Shown: positions 25,708 through 34,011 of the stretch, one piece after another
How positions within the stretch are numbered: the first letter of the stretch is position 1
How the letters are laid out: each line of letters begins with the position of its first letter
From: Bacteroidales bacterium
GTDB lineage: Bacteria; Bacteroidota; Bacteroidia; Bacteroidales; UBA932
NCBI GenBank assembly: GCA_017442315.1
Contig: JAFRZX010000004.1
Coordinates: forward strand, 1-64,000
Length of the DNA stretch: 64,000 nucleotides
Reading direction: 5' to 3'
Notes under the pieces: generated by a model
What the model was told of the DNA's origin: nothing
Database searches by the model: none
What the model saw: the letters and a program-made list of their open reading frames with translations, nothing else
Position numbers and translations under genes: made by a program

Positions 25708-26782
25708 CAGGGCATATCGAGCATATTGCCTGATAGTGTGACATCACGTTTTCTACATATGCGATGGTTTCGTGCCCTTGAAACTTGCCCAATCTTACAG
25801 ATTCTTCTTCAAGTATGGCATCTTCCCTCATTAATGGGATTATTTTGGTAATCTCATCCCAATTTGTATTGTCCACGCCTATTGCACTGGCAAAATTGCG
25901 GCAGTCAGCGACTCTCCCTTCTCCGGCATTATAGGCTGCAAGCGTAAATTTTATCAGTTCATCTTTTTGCAGATCATATTTTGCAAAGATCTTCTGAAGT
26001 CTGAGAAGGTGGGAAGTTCCTGCCTTCAAGTTCTTTTCCGGGTCAAGCAGATCGTCAATCCCGTAGTATAGGCCGGTCTGAGGCATAACCTGCATAAGAC
26101 CTTGTGCACCTCTGGACGACCTTGAGTTTATTGAGAATCGGGATTCCTGATAGAGTACTGCTGCGAGCATTCTCCAATCCCAACCAAGGTCGGCGGCATA
26201 TTTCCTGATCAATTGGTCATAAGGACTTGCCATGTCAGTCCGTATCCCTTTTTCTGCCATCCTGTGAGGGTTGTATGATTTGCTATATCTGTTATGCATT
26301 TCCTTGAAATCATCAGAATTGAGCATGTAGGAAATCCAGTTGTCAAGCTGTCTTGTTTTATTCTGCCCGGCGTCTTTTATGGCCCAGACAGAACAGCCCA
26401 TCATCTTTTTCAGGATGTTTATGCCGTCTTGATCAAGTGAGTCTACTTCGTGTGTGATGACAATGTCAACCTTTCCGTTGAGGAGAGAGTCTATGTAATC
26501 TTCGTTTTTCCCTGCGGCAATTATTCTGACATTGCAGTGATTGTCCTTGGAAAATCTGCCCAGAAGTTCATAATTGAATCCTGTCTCAAGGCCATGTGAA
26601 CCATACATGTCGTCTCCCAGGTCTATGGCACATGTGATGTCTTTTCCTGCAAACACATTGCTTGAATGTGCTCCGTTCAGCATTCTGCCCTTTTCACAAA
26701 GAGGAGTAATGCATATAATCATAACCGATACGGTAAGGTATCTCAATCTTGTTTTTGTCTTTTCCGCTAATAATCTCATCAT
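25700..26782 (-). CDS. MltF-like membrane-bound lytic transglycosylase
   Basis: A 360-residue murein hydrolase with two domains. Residues about 40-170 resemble a periplasmic substrate-binding (SBP_bac_3) module (YELLGRFSKDNHCNVRII, VDIVITHEVD). Residues about 185-330 form a lysozyme-like SLT domain with the catalytic Glu in YQESRFSINSRSSRGAQGLM and the AAYNAGEGRV motif. This is the MltF architecture. The ATG at 26782 overlaps the stop codon of the upstream porin gene (TGATG); a TTG one codon earlier is possible. An N-terminal hydrophobic segment serves as export signal. Confidence 0.9.
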   Translation of the reverse strand: MMRLLAEKTKTRLRYLTVSVMIICITPLCEKGRMLNGAHSSNVFAGKDITCAIDLGDDMYGSHGLETGFNYELLGRFSKDNHCNVRIIAAGKNEDYIDSLLNGKVDIVITHEVDSLDQDGINILKKMMGCSVWAIKDAGQNKTRQLDNWISYMLNSDDFKEMHNRYSKSYNPHRMAEKGIRTDMASPYDQLIRKYAADLGWDWRMLAAVLYQESRFSINSRSSRGAQGLMQVMPQTGLYYGIDDLLDPEKNLKAGTSHLLRLQKIFAKYDLQKDELIKFTLAAYNAGEGRVADCRNFASAIGVDNTNWDEITKIIPLMREDAILEEESVRLGKFQGHETIAYVENVMSHYQAICSICPVI

Positions 26783-29442
26783 CAATAATTTGAAGCACCA
26801 TTCCTGCCTCCGGACAGACCGGAAGGCATTCCAGCAGTATTGCCCCTGCCGCCTCCCGCGGCTTTACTGCTGCTTGTGCTTGTTGCATTCTTCTTACCCG
26901 GCAATACCCAGAATGGCCACGAAATACCGAACTTAATGGCTCTCTGCGGTGCTATGTATCCTGCAGCTGAGAAGTAATCCGCAGACTTGTTTGGCCAGCC
27001 CATGTTCAGGTTGACACCTTTTACGAATATACTTGCCCTTTTCCATTGGATGTTCACGAAAACATCAATATATGGGCAGTTTCCGTATTCTTCTGCGTTC
27101 TGGTTATGGAACACTCCCAGTACCGGGTTGTATGCGGGCGCATACCATTTTGTTGTGAATGTTCCATTGGCACCTATCTGCATCTGCATGACGTTCTTTA
27201 CGACATCGAATTCGATATAGTACCTGAAGTTGAGTGCCAGCATAGGCAGTGGCATCACATCGGTATTGGATGAAAGCTGGAACAAAGCCTTGTGGTCCAG
27301 ATGGAACTTCCATAGCTTGAAGTCCTTGCGCAGTGATGCCGTCATGACACTCATCGGCTCTGTGTTCTGTCTGACGATACCGTAAGTGTCGTAATATATA
27401 TTGTTGCCCAGCAAGGCATAACCGAATGATGCATCAAGTTTCAGGCGAGGAACGTGAAGTGATGCCTTGAGTTTTGTGGTAGATATCTTGCTGAAGTCAT
27501 TGTCCCATTTGAAATGGTTTGTATATAGATGCTGTTCGTAGTAGTCCGGCTCTTTGAGGCTAGTCTCGAAATGGACGTTCAATGTGAGGGGACTGTTGCG
27601 GTCCTTTCGGAATGGGTATGCACTGAACGACATGTTCGCGTCAATACCGAAATCATTGATTTCATGACCCAGGAAAGTGTAGCTTCCTTGTGCATTCCAT
27701 GTCAGGTACTTCTTGTACTGTCCGTTGGCTCCGGCATATATGTATACGGAGTTCTGCACGACGTTGCTGCTTCCTTCCAGATAATCGGTAGGCTTGAAAC
27801 TGTAGTGGTTGACGAGTTTGTCTCCGATACCTACATCGAGCTTGGATACGATACCGTCGCTTTTCCATGGCTGAAGCCTGATGAATGCCCTGTTCTCTAT
27901 CCTCATCACCCGAAGGGAGTCCTTGCTCTTGGTCGGATTCAGATAGAACCTGTCATCATAGAACTGCCTTCCAGCACTGTCTGATTTGGCAATGTTGTCC
28001 TGATAGGTCTTGCGGAATACGGAATATTCGCTGCTGTGACCAATGAATGCTGTGGTTATGTCGGTGTTGATGGAAGTTGTGTCAGTTTCGGTAAGGGCAG
28101 GAAGTTCCATCATGCCGTTGTTCTGTCTTCTGGCATCCCTTCGTTCTTTCAGTCTGTCAAGAAACGTGAAAGGAATCCTATATGTCTGGTCAAGGAATAC
28201 CGTGTTTTTCTTGATTAGATTGCTGGCATCCTTCAGGTATACCTCTACCTCGCGGGCATCCACCGTCGTGTCCCTGATCCAGAATGGATCGATGACTCCT
28301 CCGTTTTCGCTTCTCTCGATCTTGTTGTATATGAAGCCGGCATGCATCATGTATTTCTTGCCAAGATAGTTGGTGGCTGCAACGAACGTTCTGTTGTCGG
28401 TGTCTTCCCTTTTCAGCATACCGTTACTTCCGAAACGATGATATTCAAGCATTATGTTCAGTTCCGGAGTTATGTTCTGTGTTGTCAGGATCTTGATGTT
28501 CGACTCCTCCTTCTCCTGATTTGCAAACAAGGTACCCCAGTATGCAAGCTCCGTGTATGCTGTCTTTGTGTTGTATTGAGGAAGGTTCTCAGGTGTGTAG
28601 CCGTATATCTGATAAGGGGTATAGAAGATGACATTGTCCTCTTCCTGTCTCTTGAAATAATCATACAGCTGTGTCGGAGAACCTATTACTCCCAGCCAGT
28701 TTGCGTTCAGGTCCTGCTGGAAGAACGGGTATTCATGAAAATGCGTGTTGTATGAAGTGTCGGGAATCTCTATTGAGAGATTGTGGAAATGTCTTTCATG
28801 CTTCCACATTATTATCCGCTTGTAGTGAAGGGAGTCCTCTATTGCAAAGGTCTCAAGGATGCGGGGTGTAGCTTGGATTATACTGTCTTTGTGGGCTCTG
28901 ATGCTGTCCTTGATCTCCATCTTTCTGTTTGCGGCGGCGATAAGGGCCGGAAGTGCCTGTTCTGCATCATATTTTTTGCGCTCTCGTCTGGTCAGAGACG
29001 AATACCATGCGTTGAATCTGGCTGTAGCCACCTCAGTCGAATCCTTTATATAAAGGGAATCCAGCTTCATCAGTTCGAGAGTGTCACCGGCTTGAATCAG
29101 GGAATCGCGGACTTCTTGTCTGGTGGTTGAATCCTTGACTGCAAGGTAATATTTGTAGAAGAAAGGATCTGTGAACCGGAGTGAATCGGGGATTCGGATC
29201 GTATCTCTTGCTGCTGTTGCCAATGTATCTGCAATCAAAGAGTCCAAGGCCAGGGTGTCCTGTACCAATGAATCCATGATGGCGGAACCTGTCGTAACAC
29301 TGTCGGACAGAACCTGCAGTACGAGTGAATCGGCCTGTTTCCTCAAGCCTGTCATTCTGCCTGCGTCAATGCCGAATGACTGCAGTGCAGCCACTGTCAC
29401 GATGAGGAACGGGACCCATATTTTCGCCAAAAGATTCTTCAT
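26782..29442 (-). CDS. Large putative outer-membrane porin (Porin_10-like)
   Basis: An 886-residue exported protein with a signal peptide and a long N-terminal region (about residues 25-190) rich in SLVQDTLALDSLIADT-like segments. A beta-barrel region with alternating aromatic and polar strands follows (from about residue 230). The barrel has FATNYLGKKYMMHAGFIYN-like strands and ends in AAGYIAPQRAIKFGISWPFW. This matches the large 'putative porin' family of Bacteroidota. The C-terminal 35 residues (Ser/Ala/Gly-rich) after the final strand are unusual. It is co-transcribed with the transglycosylase gene. The promoter at 29453-29483 leaves almost no leader. Confidence 0.86.
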   Translation of the reverse strand: MKNLLAKIWVPFLIVTVAALQSFGIDAGRMTGLRKQADSLVLQVLSDSVTTGSAIMDSLVQDTLALDSLIADTLATAARDTIRIPDSLRFTDPFFYKYYLAVKDSTTRQEVRDSLIQAGDTLELMKLDSLYIKDSTEVATARFNAWYSSLTRRERKKYDAEQALPALIAAANRKMEIKDSIRAHKDSIIQATPRILETFAIEDSLHYKRIIMWKHERHFHNLSIEIPDTSYNTHFHEYPFFQQDLNANWLGVIGSPTQLYDYFKRQEEDNVIFYTPYQIYGYTPENLPQYNTKTAYTELAYWGTLFANQEKEESNIKILTTQNITPELNIMLEYHRFGSNGMLKREDTDNRTFVAATNYLGKKYMMHAGFIYNKIERSENGGVIDPFWIRDTTVDAREVEVYLKDASNLIKKNTVFLDQTYRIPFTFLDRLKERRDARRQNNGMMELPALTETDTTSINTDITTAFIGHSSEYSVFRKTYQDNIAKSDSAGRQFYDDRFYLNPTKSKDSLRVMRIENRAFIRLQPWKSDGIVSKLDVGIGDKLVNHYSFKPTDYLEGSSNVVQNSVYIYAGANGQYKKYLTWNAQGSYTFLGHEINDFGIDANMSFSAYPFRKDRNSPLTLNVHFETSLKEPDYYEQHLYTNHFKWDNDFSKISTTKLKASLHVPRLKLDASFGYALLGNNIYYDTYGIVRQNTEPMSVMTASLRKDFKLWKFHLDHKALFQLSSNTDVMPLPMLALNFRYYIEFDVVKNVMQMQIGANGTFTTKWYAPAYNPVLGVFHNQNAEEYGNCPYIDVFVNIQWKRASIFVKGVNLNMGWPNKSADYFSAAGYIAPQRAIKFGISWPFWVLPGKKNATSTSSSKAAGGGRGNTAGMPSGLSGGRNGASNY

Positions 29443-29452
29443 AACAAGAGGG

Positions 29453-29483
29453 CAAAGGTACGAATAATCACTGATATACGCAA
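29453..29483 (-). promoter_or_regulatory. Promoter of the porin-transglycosylase operon
   Basis: On the minus strand, TTG (29483-29481) and TACCTTTG (29460-29453) are separated by 20 bases, a perfect Bacteroidetes consensus. The box ends only 10 bases before the ATG at 29442, so the transcript would have a leader of only a few bases. Confidence 0.75.
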
Positions 29484-29493
29484 ATAGTCCCCT

Positions 29494-30081
29494 TTACTCA
29501 ATACTTATGCCCATATGCTTCATCTCTGAAATTGCCTTGTCATGTCCATCCTTATCCACATAGGCAACGCACTTTTGGAGAAGATGGACATTTAATCCGG
29601 CCTTCATAAGATCCAAGCATGTGTTCATGACGCAGAATTCCGTAGCTATTCCGCATACATATACATCTGTGCAGTCCAGCAGTTCCAGTATCTCTCCCAA
29701 GGACTGGCCTGCTCCGTTGCGTCCGTCATAACCGGAATACTGTTCTGTATCTGAGGCGCATCCTTTGTCGAATGTAAGTTCTTCTTTGACATAAGGCTTC
29801 AATAGGTCATGTATCTCGCCTCCCCGCGTGCCTCTTACACAGTGGACTGGCCATGTTCCGCCATTTTCGATAAATGATGAATGGTCGGCAGGATGGCAGT
29901 CACGTATGAAAAGGATAGGATATGTGTCAAGAATCTCGTGATCTTCTCCGTTTTGTCCTTTAGTCTGTACGTCAATATAATCCAATGTTTCCTTGACTGC
30001 ATTTTCAGCATTATGGCATGCAAGACTTCCGTCTATGAAGTCATATAGCATGTCAACTATGACAAGTGCACTGTTGTTCAT
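29494..30081 (-). CDS. pncA: Nicotinamidase
   Basis: PncA, 195 residues, deamidates nicotinamide to nicotinate in NAD salvage. The catalytic triad is visible: Asp10 (VDMLYDF), Lys106 (FDKGCASDTEQYSGYDG) and Cys150 (GIATEFCVMNTC). The metal site Asp61-His63-His67 lies in RDCHPADHSSF. It directly follows pncB on the same strand (42 bases between), and its product is the substrate of PncB. A 20-bp element shared with the region upstream of pncB lies at 30101-30120. Confidence 0.96.
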   Translation of the reverse strand: MNNSALVIVDMLYDFIDGSLACHNAENAVKETLDYIDVQTKGQNGEDHEILDTYPILFIRDCHPADHSSFIENGGTWPVHCVRGTRGGEIHDLLKPYVKEELTFDKGCASDTEQYSGYDGRNGAGQSLGEILELLDCTDVYVCGIATEFCVMNTCLDLMKAGLNVHLLQKCVAYVDKDGHDKAISEMKHMGISIE

Positions 30082-30100
30082 ATCAATCTTCTTTTGAATC

Positions 30101-30120
30101 TTTGAGAAAATTTTAAACAG
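30101..30120 (-). promoter_or_regulatory. 20-bp element upstream of pncA (copy 1)
   Basis: The 20 bases at 30101-30120 are identical to those at 31675-31694 upstream of pncB, in the same orientation. They lie between the pncB stop codon and the pncA ATG, 20-39 bases before the ATG. GAATCT and AGCTTC flank the core in a partly inverted arrangement. The role is unknown; a shared operator, RNA element or a dispersed repeat are all possible. Confidence 0.55.
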
Positions 30121-30123
30121 CTT

Positions 30124-31608
30124 CTATAAGTTGAAGTCTTTGATTTCTTCCACAAGCCTGTTGATTATGCTCATCTTCAGATTATAAAGGTCGTCTGAAA
30201 TGTCTACCTTATAATAATGAGGATTGATCAGGCGTCTTTCACTTGGACTGAAGTGCATGAGAGTGTTGTCATAATATGCTTTCTTCTGGGCAAGTGTATG
30301 GAACGGAACGCATCGTTTTCCGTTTTCCATTACCTTGTGCTGCAGAGCGATGGCTGTATATTCGCCGGCTTCAAAGGTCTTGTATTTATAGCGGTCATAT
30401 TCGTCACATACGGTGAAGCCTTCTCCAGCCTCTATCTTCCTGCTGAGTTCATCTCCTCTCAGACAGGTAACATCCACTTTATATATTTCCCCTTTCTGAG
30501 GATCGTTCTTCATTATCCTGTATGTTATCTGGAATCCTGGGTTGATAAGCTTTATCTTGTCTTCAGAGCGTTTTAGTACGGCCTCTCCGTCTATTTCGAC
30601 CAACTTGTATACATTGCCGAAGCAAGGATTTGCCTTGCTGGTCGCTATGGCATCGCCGACTCCATATGAATCTATGCATGCTCCCTGACGTTCAAGGTCG
30701 GTGATGAGGTACTCGTCAAGTGAATTGGTGGCGAATATCCTGCATTTCTTCAATCCGTTTTCATCTAAGATCGTGCGGCATTCTGACGACAGGTATGCGA
30801 GGTCTCCGCTGTCCAGCCTGATTCCGTATCCTGCACCATAGCTGTCATCTATGCCATTGTCCCTGAATGCTCTGACTGCATTCCTGATACCGCATCTCAG
30901 AGTGTCGTATGTGTCGATCAACAGAATCAGAGGCTCGTTCCTATGTGTCTTTATATATGTGTCGAATGCATGGTATTCTCCTTTTACGGAGCATCCGAAA
31001 GAGGTTACGTAGCTGTGTGCCATGGTTCCGGTTGAACCATAGTCGAAGATGGCTCCGGTCAGGATGTTTGATGTTGCGCTGCATCCTGCTATGATGGCTG
31101 CTTTGGCACCATATGTCGCTGCCCATGGACCATGGGCTCTCCGTGATCCGAATTCGCTTACAGGACGGTTGGTGGCCCTGCATACCCTTGATGCCTTTGT
31201 TGCTACAGCCATCTGGTGGTTCATTATGCATAACATCGGAGTCTCCAGTACCTGGGCTTCGATAAGAGGTCCTTCGATAATGATGATCGGCTGGTTTGGA
31301 AAGGCGATTTCACCTTCTCTCATTGCATAGACATTGCCGGTAAACTTCATTGCAGAAAGATATCCTCTGAACTCGGCATATTCCTCTCCAGGGAGGAATT
31401 TCTCAAAGAATGAGGGATCCATGTTGCCGAGGTTGCCGATCATTTCGATGACTTCTTCGACGCCGCTGACCACTGCCCAGTTGTTATTCTCAGGAGCTTT
31501 TCTGTAGAATAGATTGAAGACGGCGTGGCAGTCTTTCATCCCGCTGTCATAAAAGGATTTTCCCATTGTGTACTGGTACTTGTCCGAGCAATAAGCGTAG
31601 TTGTGCAT
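30124..31608 (-). CDS. pncB: Nicotinate phosphoribosyltransferase
   Basis: PncB, 494 residues, converts nicotinate and PRPP to nicotinate mononucleotide, the second step of the Preiss-Handler NAD salvage pathway. The N-terminus YAYCSDKYQYTMGKSFYDSG, the FGSRRAHGPWAATYGAKAA region, the RLDSGDLAYLS segment and the FATNSLDEYL segment are family features. The ATG at 31608 (MHNYAYCSDKYQYTM) is preferred over the ATG-like position 24 bases upstream, because a -7 box lies at 31630-31637. It forms an operon with pncA. Confidence 0.95.
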   Translation of the reverse strand: MHNYAYCSDKYQYTMGKSFYDSGMKDCHAVFNLFYRKAPENNNWAVVSGVEEVIEMIGNLGNMDPSFFEKFLPGEEYAEFRGYLSAMKFTGNVYAMREGEIAFPNQPIIIIEGPLIEAQVLETPMLCIMNHQMAVATKASRVCRATNRPVSEFGSRRAHGPWAATYGAKAAIIAGCSATSNILTGAIFDYGSTGTMAHSYVTSFGCSVKGEYHAFDTYIKTHRNEPLILLIDTYDTLRCGIRNAVRAFRDNGIDDSYGAGYGIRLDSGDLAYLSSECRTILDENGLKKCRIFATNSLDEYLITDLERQGACIDSYGVGDAIATSKANPCFGNVYKLVEIDGEAVLKRSEDKIKLINPGFQITYRIMKNDPQKGEIYKVDVTCLRGDELSRKIEAGEGFTVCDEYDRYKYKTFEAGEYTAIALQHKVMENGKRCVPFHTLAQKKAYYDNTLMHFSPSERRLINPHYYKVDISDDLYNLKMSIINRLVEEIKDFNL

Positions 31609-31629
31609 GACTTTATCAGTTAAATCCAA

Positions 31630-31637
31630 CAAATTTA
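31630..31637 (-). promoter_or_regulatory. -7 box for pncB-pncA
   Basis: Reads TAAATTTG on the minus strand, 22 bases before the pncB ATG. No TTG at the expected -33 position, which may mean an activator is needed. Confidence 0.45.
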
Positions 31638-31659
31638 CTCTTTTTTGTTTAAGTATTAG

Positions 31660-31698
31660 GAATCTGTTTGAGTTTTTGAGAAAATTTTAAACAGATTC
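31660..31698 (-). promoter_or_regulatory. 20-bp element (copy 2) within a 10-bp inverted repeat upstream of pncB
   Basis: The core at 31675-31694 repeats the 20 bases found upstream of pncA. It is framed by a perfect inverted repeat, GAATCTGTTT (31660-31669) and AAACAGATTC (31689-31698). It lies in the divergent region between pncB and the AmgK-RapZ gene, about 40-60 bases beyond the pncB -7 box, a position that fits an operator or activator site. Confidence 0.55.
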
Positions 31699-31768
31699 TT
31701 AGTAAATTAGCGGAAAATTTCAGGGTTGCTTGAATTTTCAAAATGCTACTGATATCTGGAAATCTATT

Positions 31769-33211
31769 ATGGAACGATTGGAAAGTCTGTATATTTCGTT
31801 ATTCGGTTCTGCTCCGCTGAGCATTATTCCTTTGAACGGGTCTGCCAGCAACAGGCAATATTTCCGCATGACTTCTGCAGGTGGGACCTGCATCGGTGTT
31901 GTCGGCACAGATCAGAAAGAGAACAATGCATTCATAACCATTGCGCGTCATTTCAGATCAAAAGGAATAAATGTTCCGGAAGTGTATGCCTGTAGCGATG
32001 ATTTCATGTGCTATCTTCAAGAGGATCTTGGAGAAGAATCCCTCTTTGATCTTGTGGAGGCAGCATGTCATTCAGGGACCATGGCTGAAGATGCCAAGCT
32101 GAAGGAACTTTTATGCAGGACGATTGCAATGCTTCCCAAGATGCAGTTTGAAGGAGCAGATGGCCTGGATTTCAGCATATGCTATCCTCAGAGTTCTTTC
32201 GACCACAGGATGATAATGTTCGATCTGAACTATTTCAAGTATTGTTTCCTTAAACCTTCAGGAGTCGGTTTTGATGAAATGAAGCTTCAGCAGGATATGG
32301 AGGATTTTGCGGATAAACTTCTGGCATGTTCATCTTCCGGAGTTCTGTCTGGCAGAGCAGTCTTCATGCACAGAGATTTCCAGGCCCGTAATGTGATGCT
32401 CCGTGATGGTGTTCCGTATTTTATCGATTTCCAGGGAGGTCGGCGTGGGCCGGTCCATTATGATGTAGCTTCGTTCATATGGCATGCCAGGTCAGGCTAT
32501 CCTGATGTCTTCCGGGAGGCTATGCTTGACAGTTATCTGGATGCGTTGTCTGAATACGTCGGAACAGATCGGGCAGGATTTGTGCGGGAACTGGAGCTTT
32601 TCGTACTATTCAGGACACTCCAGGTTCTCGGTGCTTACGGCTTTCGTGGACTGGTGGAGCAGAAATCGCGTTTCGTGATAAGTATTCCTGCCGTACTTGG
32701 CGATCTTTCAAGCCGTCTTTCTCCGGAAATAAGAAAATCATTTCCATATCTGTGCAGTGTTCTGGATGAACTGACCATGTCTCCTTATGCCGGATACGGC
32801 ATGTCTCAGGATGGAGTCCTTACTGTGGCAGTGAACAGTTTTTCATATAAGAAAGGTATTCCGCGTGATCTCTCAGGTAATGGTGGAGGATATGTGTTTG
32901 ACTGCCGTTCCATACATAATCCGGGACGCTATGAACCCTACCGCAATCTTACCGGAAAGGATGAGCCTGTAATCAGGTTCCTTGAGGATGATGGGGAGAT
33001 CCAAGGCTTTCTTGAGCACGTGTATGGAGTTGTGGACCCGCATGTTGATACTTTCCGTCATCGTGGGTTCAGGCATATGATGGTAAGTTTCGGATGTACG
33101 GGAGGTCAGCACCGTTCTGTTTATTGTGCAGAGCATCTTGCATCTCATCTGAAGGAAAGGTTCCCGGATGTGCGTGTATGTCTTACTCATCGTGAACAGC
33201 AGGGATTATGA
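31769..33211 (+). CDS. AmgK-like sugar kinase fused to a RapZ C-terminal domain
   Basis: A 480-residue two-domain protein. Residues 1-340 are an APH-type phosphotransferase resembling AmgK, the anomeric kinase for N-acetylmuramate/N-acetylglucosamine: SASNRQYFRM (nucleotide loop), MHRDFQARNVML at 200-211 (catalytic Asp203) and YFIDFQGGRRGPVHYD at 217-231 (Mg site). Residues about 351-480 match the RapZ C-terminal domain: VNSFSYKKGIPRD, YVFDCRSIHNPGRY, and RGFRHMMVSFGCTGGQHRS at 432-450. RapZ in E. coli senses glucosamine-6-phosphate and binds the sRNA GlmZ through this domain. The RapZ N-terminal P-loop domain is absent. The ATG at 31769 is preferred over a TTG at 31730. It overlaps murU by ATGA. 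Confidence 0.9.
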   Translation: MERLESLYISLFGSAPLSIIPLNGSASNRQYFRMTSAGGTCIGVVGTDQKENNAFITIARHFRSKGINVPEVYACSDDFMCYLQEDLGEESLFDLVEAACHSGTMAEDAKLKELLCRTIAMLPKMQFEGADGLDFSICYPQSSFDHRMIMFDLNYFKYCFLKPSGVGFDEMKLQQDMEDFADKLLACSSSGVLSGRAVFMHRDFQARNVMLRDGVPYFIDFQGGRRGPVHYDVASFIWHARSGYPDVFREAMLDSYLDALSEYVGTDRAGFVRELELFVLFRTLQVLGAYGFRGLVEQKSRFVISIPAVLGDLSSRLSPEIRKSFPYLCSVLDELTMSPYAGYGMSQDGVLTVAVNSFSYKKGIPRDLSGNGGGYVFDCRSIHNPGRYEPYRNLTGKDEPVIRFLEDDGEIQGFLEHVYGVVDPHVDTFRHRGFRHMMVSFGCTGGQHRSVYCAEHLASHLKERFPDVRVCLTHREQQGL

Positions 33212-34011
33212 AGGCAATGATATTCGCAGCCGGTCTGGGTACCCGGCTCAAACCTTTGACGGATAATATGCCCAAAGCTCTTGTGCCGGTTGGTGGAATC
33301 CCTCTCTTGGAACATGTGGGAAAGAAACTCCTTTCTTCCGGTATAGATGAAGCGGTTATCAATGTTCATCATTTTGCCGGTCAGATTGAAGAATGGTGTG
33401 CCCTTCAGGACTGGATGTCTGTATTCCCGCATGTGAAGCACCCTGGGAAGCTTGCGGTTCGTTTCAGTGATGAAAGGGAGATGTTGTTGGAGACAGGTGG
33501 CGCGGTACTTCATGCACGGCCTTTACTTGAGGGCTGCGGCAGTTTTCTGGTCCATAATGTGGATATCTTGTCCAATCTTGACATCTGTTGGCTTGAAGCC
33601 AGGGTCAGGCCTGATGCCATGGCAACCCTTCTTGTCAGTGATAGGAAGACTTCGCGCTATCTGCTGTTTGAACCTGATACGATGAGACTGGCCGGATGGA
33701 CAAACTTAAATACAGGAGAAATACGATCTCCTTATCCGGGTCTTGACCCGCAGAAATGTGTCAGAAAGGCATTCTCCGGTATACATATCATGTCAGATAA
33801 AATATTCGGAGTATTGGAAGATTATGCACGCTCCGAAGGATTGTACCATCTGTCCGATACCCCGAAATTCTCTATAATCGACTTCTATCTTTCTGTCTGC
33901 GCCACATCTGGAATCTATGGCGTTCCGGCAGATTCCCTTCAGTTGATAGATGTCGGCAAGTCAGACATATTGTCGACTCTGTCACATCCGCCAAGGTTTC
34001 CCTCTTTCTGA
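33208..34011 (+). CDS. murU: MurU-like N-acetylmuramate-1-phosphate uridylyltransferase
   Basis: A 267-residue sugar nucleotidyltransferase of the MurU/GlmU-N type, expected to turn MurNAc-1-phosphate and UTP into UDP-MurNAc. It shows the signature FAAGLGTRLKPLTDNMPKAL, then INVHHFAGQIEEW, ETGGAVLHARPLL and the metal Asp in VHNVDIL. The pairing with the AmgK-like kinase, with overlapping stop and start codons, strongly supports this substrate, since AmgK-MurU is the known peptidoglycan-sugar recycling shunt that bypasses fosfomycin-sensitive MurA. The gene's last 73 bases overlap the convergent CPBP gene. Confidence 0.85.
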   Translation: MKAMIFAAGLGTRLKPLTDNMPKALVPVGGIPLLEHVGKKLLSSGIDEAVINVHHFAGQIEEWCALQDWMSVFPHVKHPGKLAVRFSDEREMLLETGGAVLHARPLLEGCGSFLVHNVDILSNLDICWLEARVRPDAMATLLVSDRKTSRYLLFEPDTMRLAGWTNLNTGEIRSPYPGLDPQKCVRKAFSGIHIMSDKIFGVLEDYARSEGLYHLSDTPKFSIIDFYLSVCATSGIYGVPADSLQLIDVGKSDILSTLSHPPRFPSF

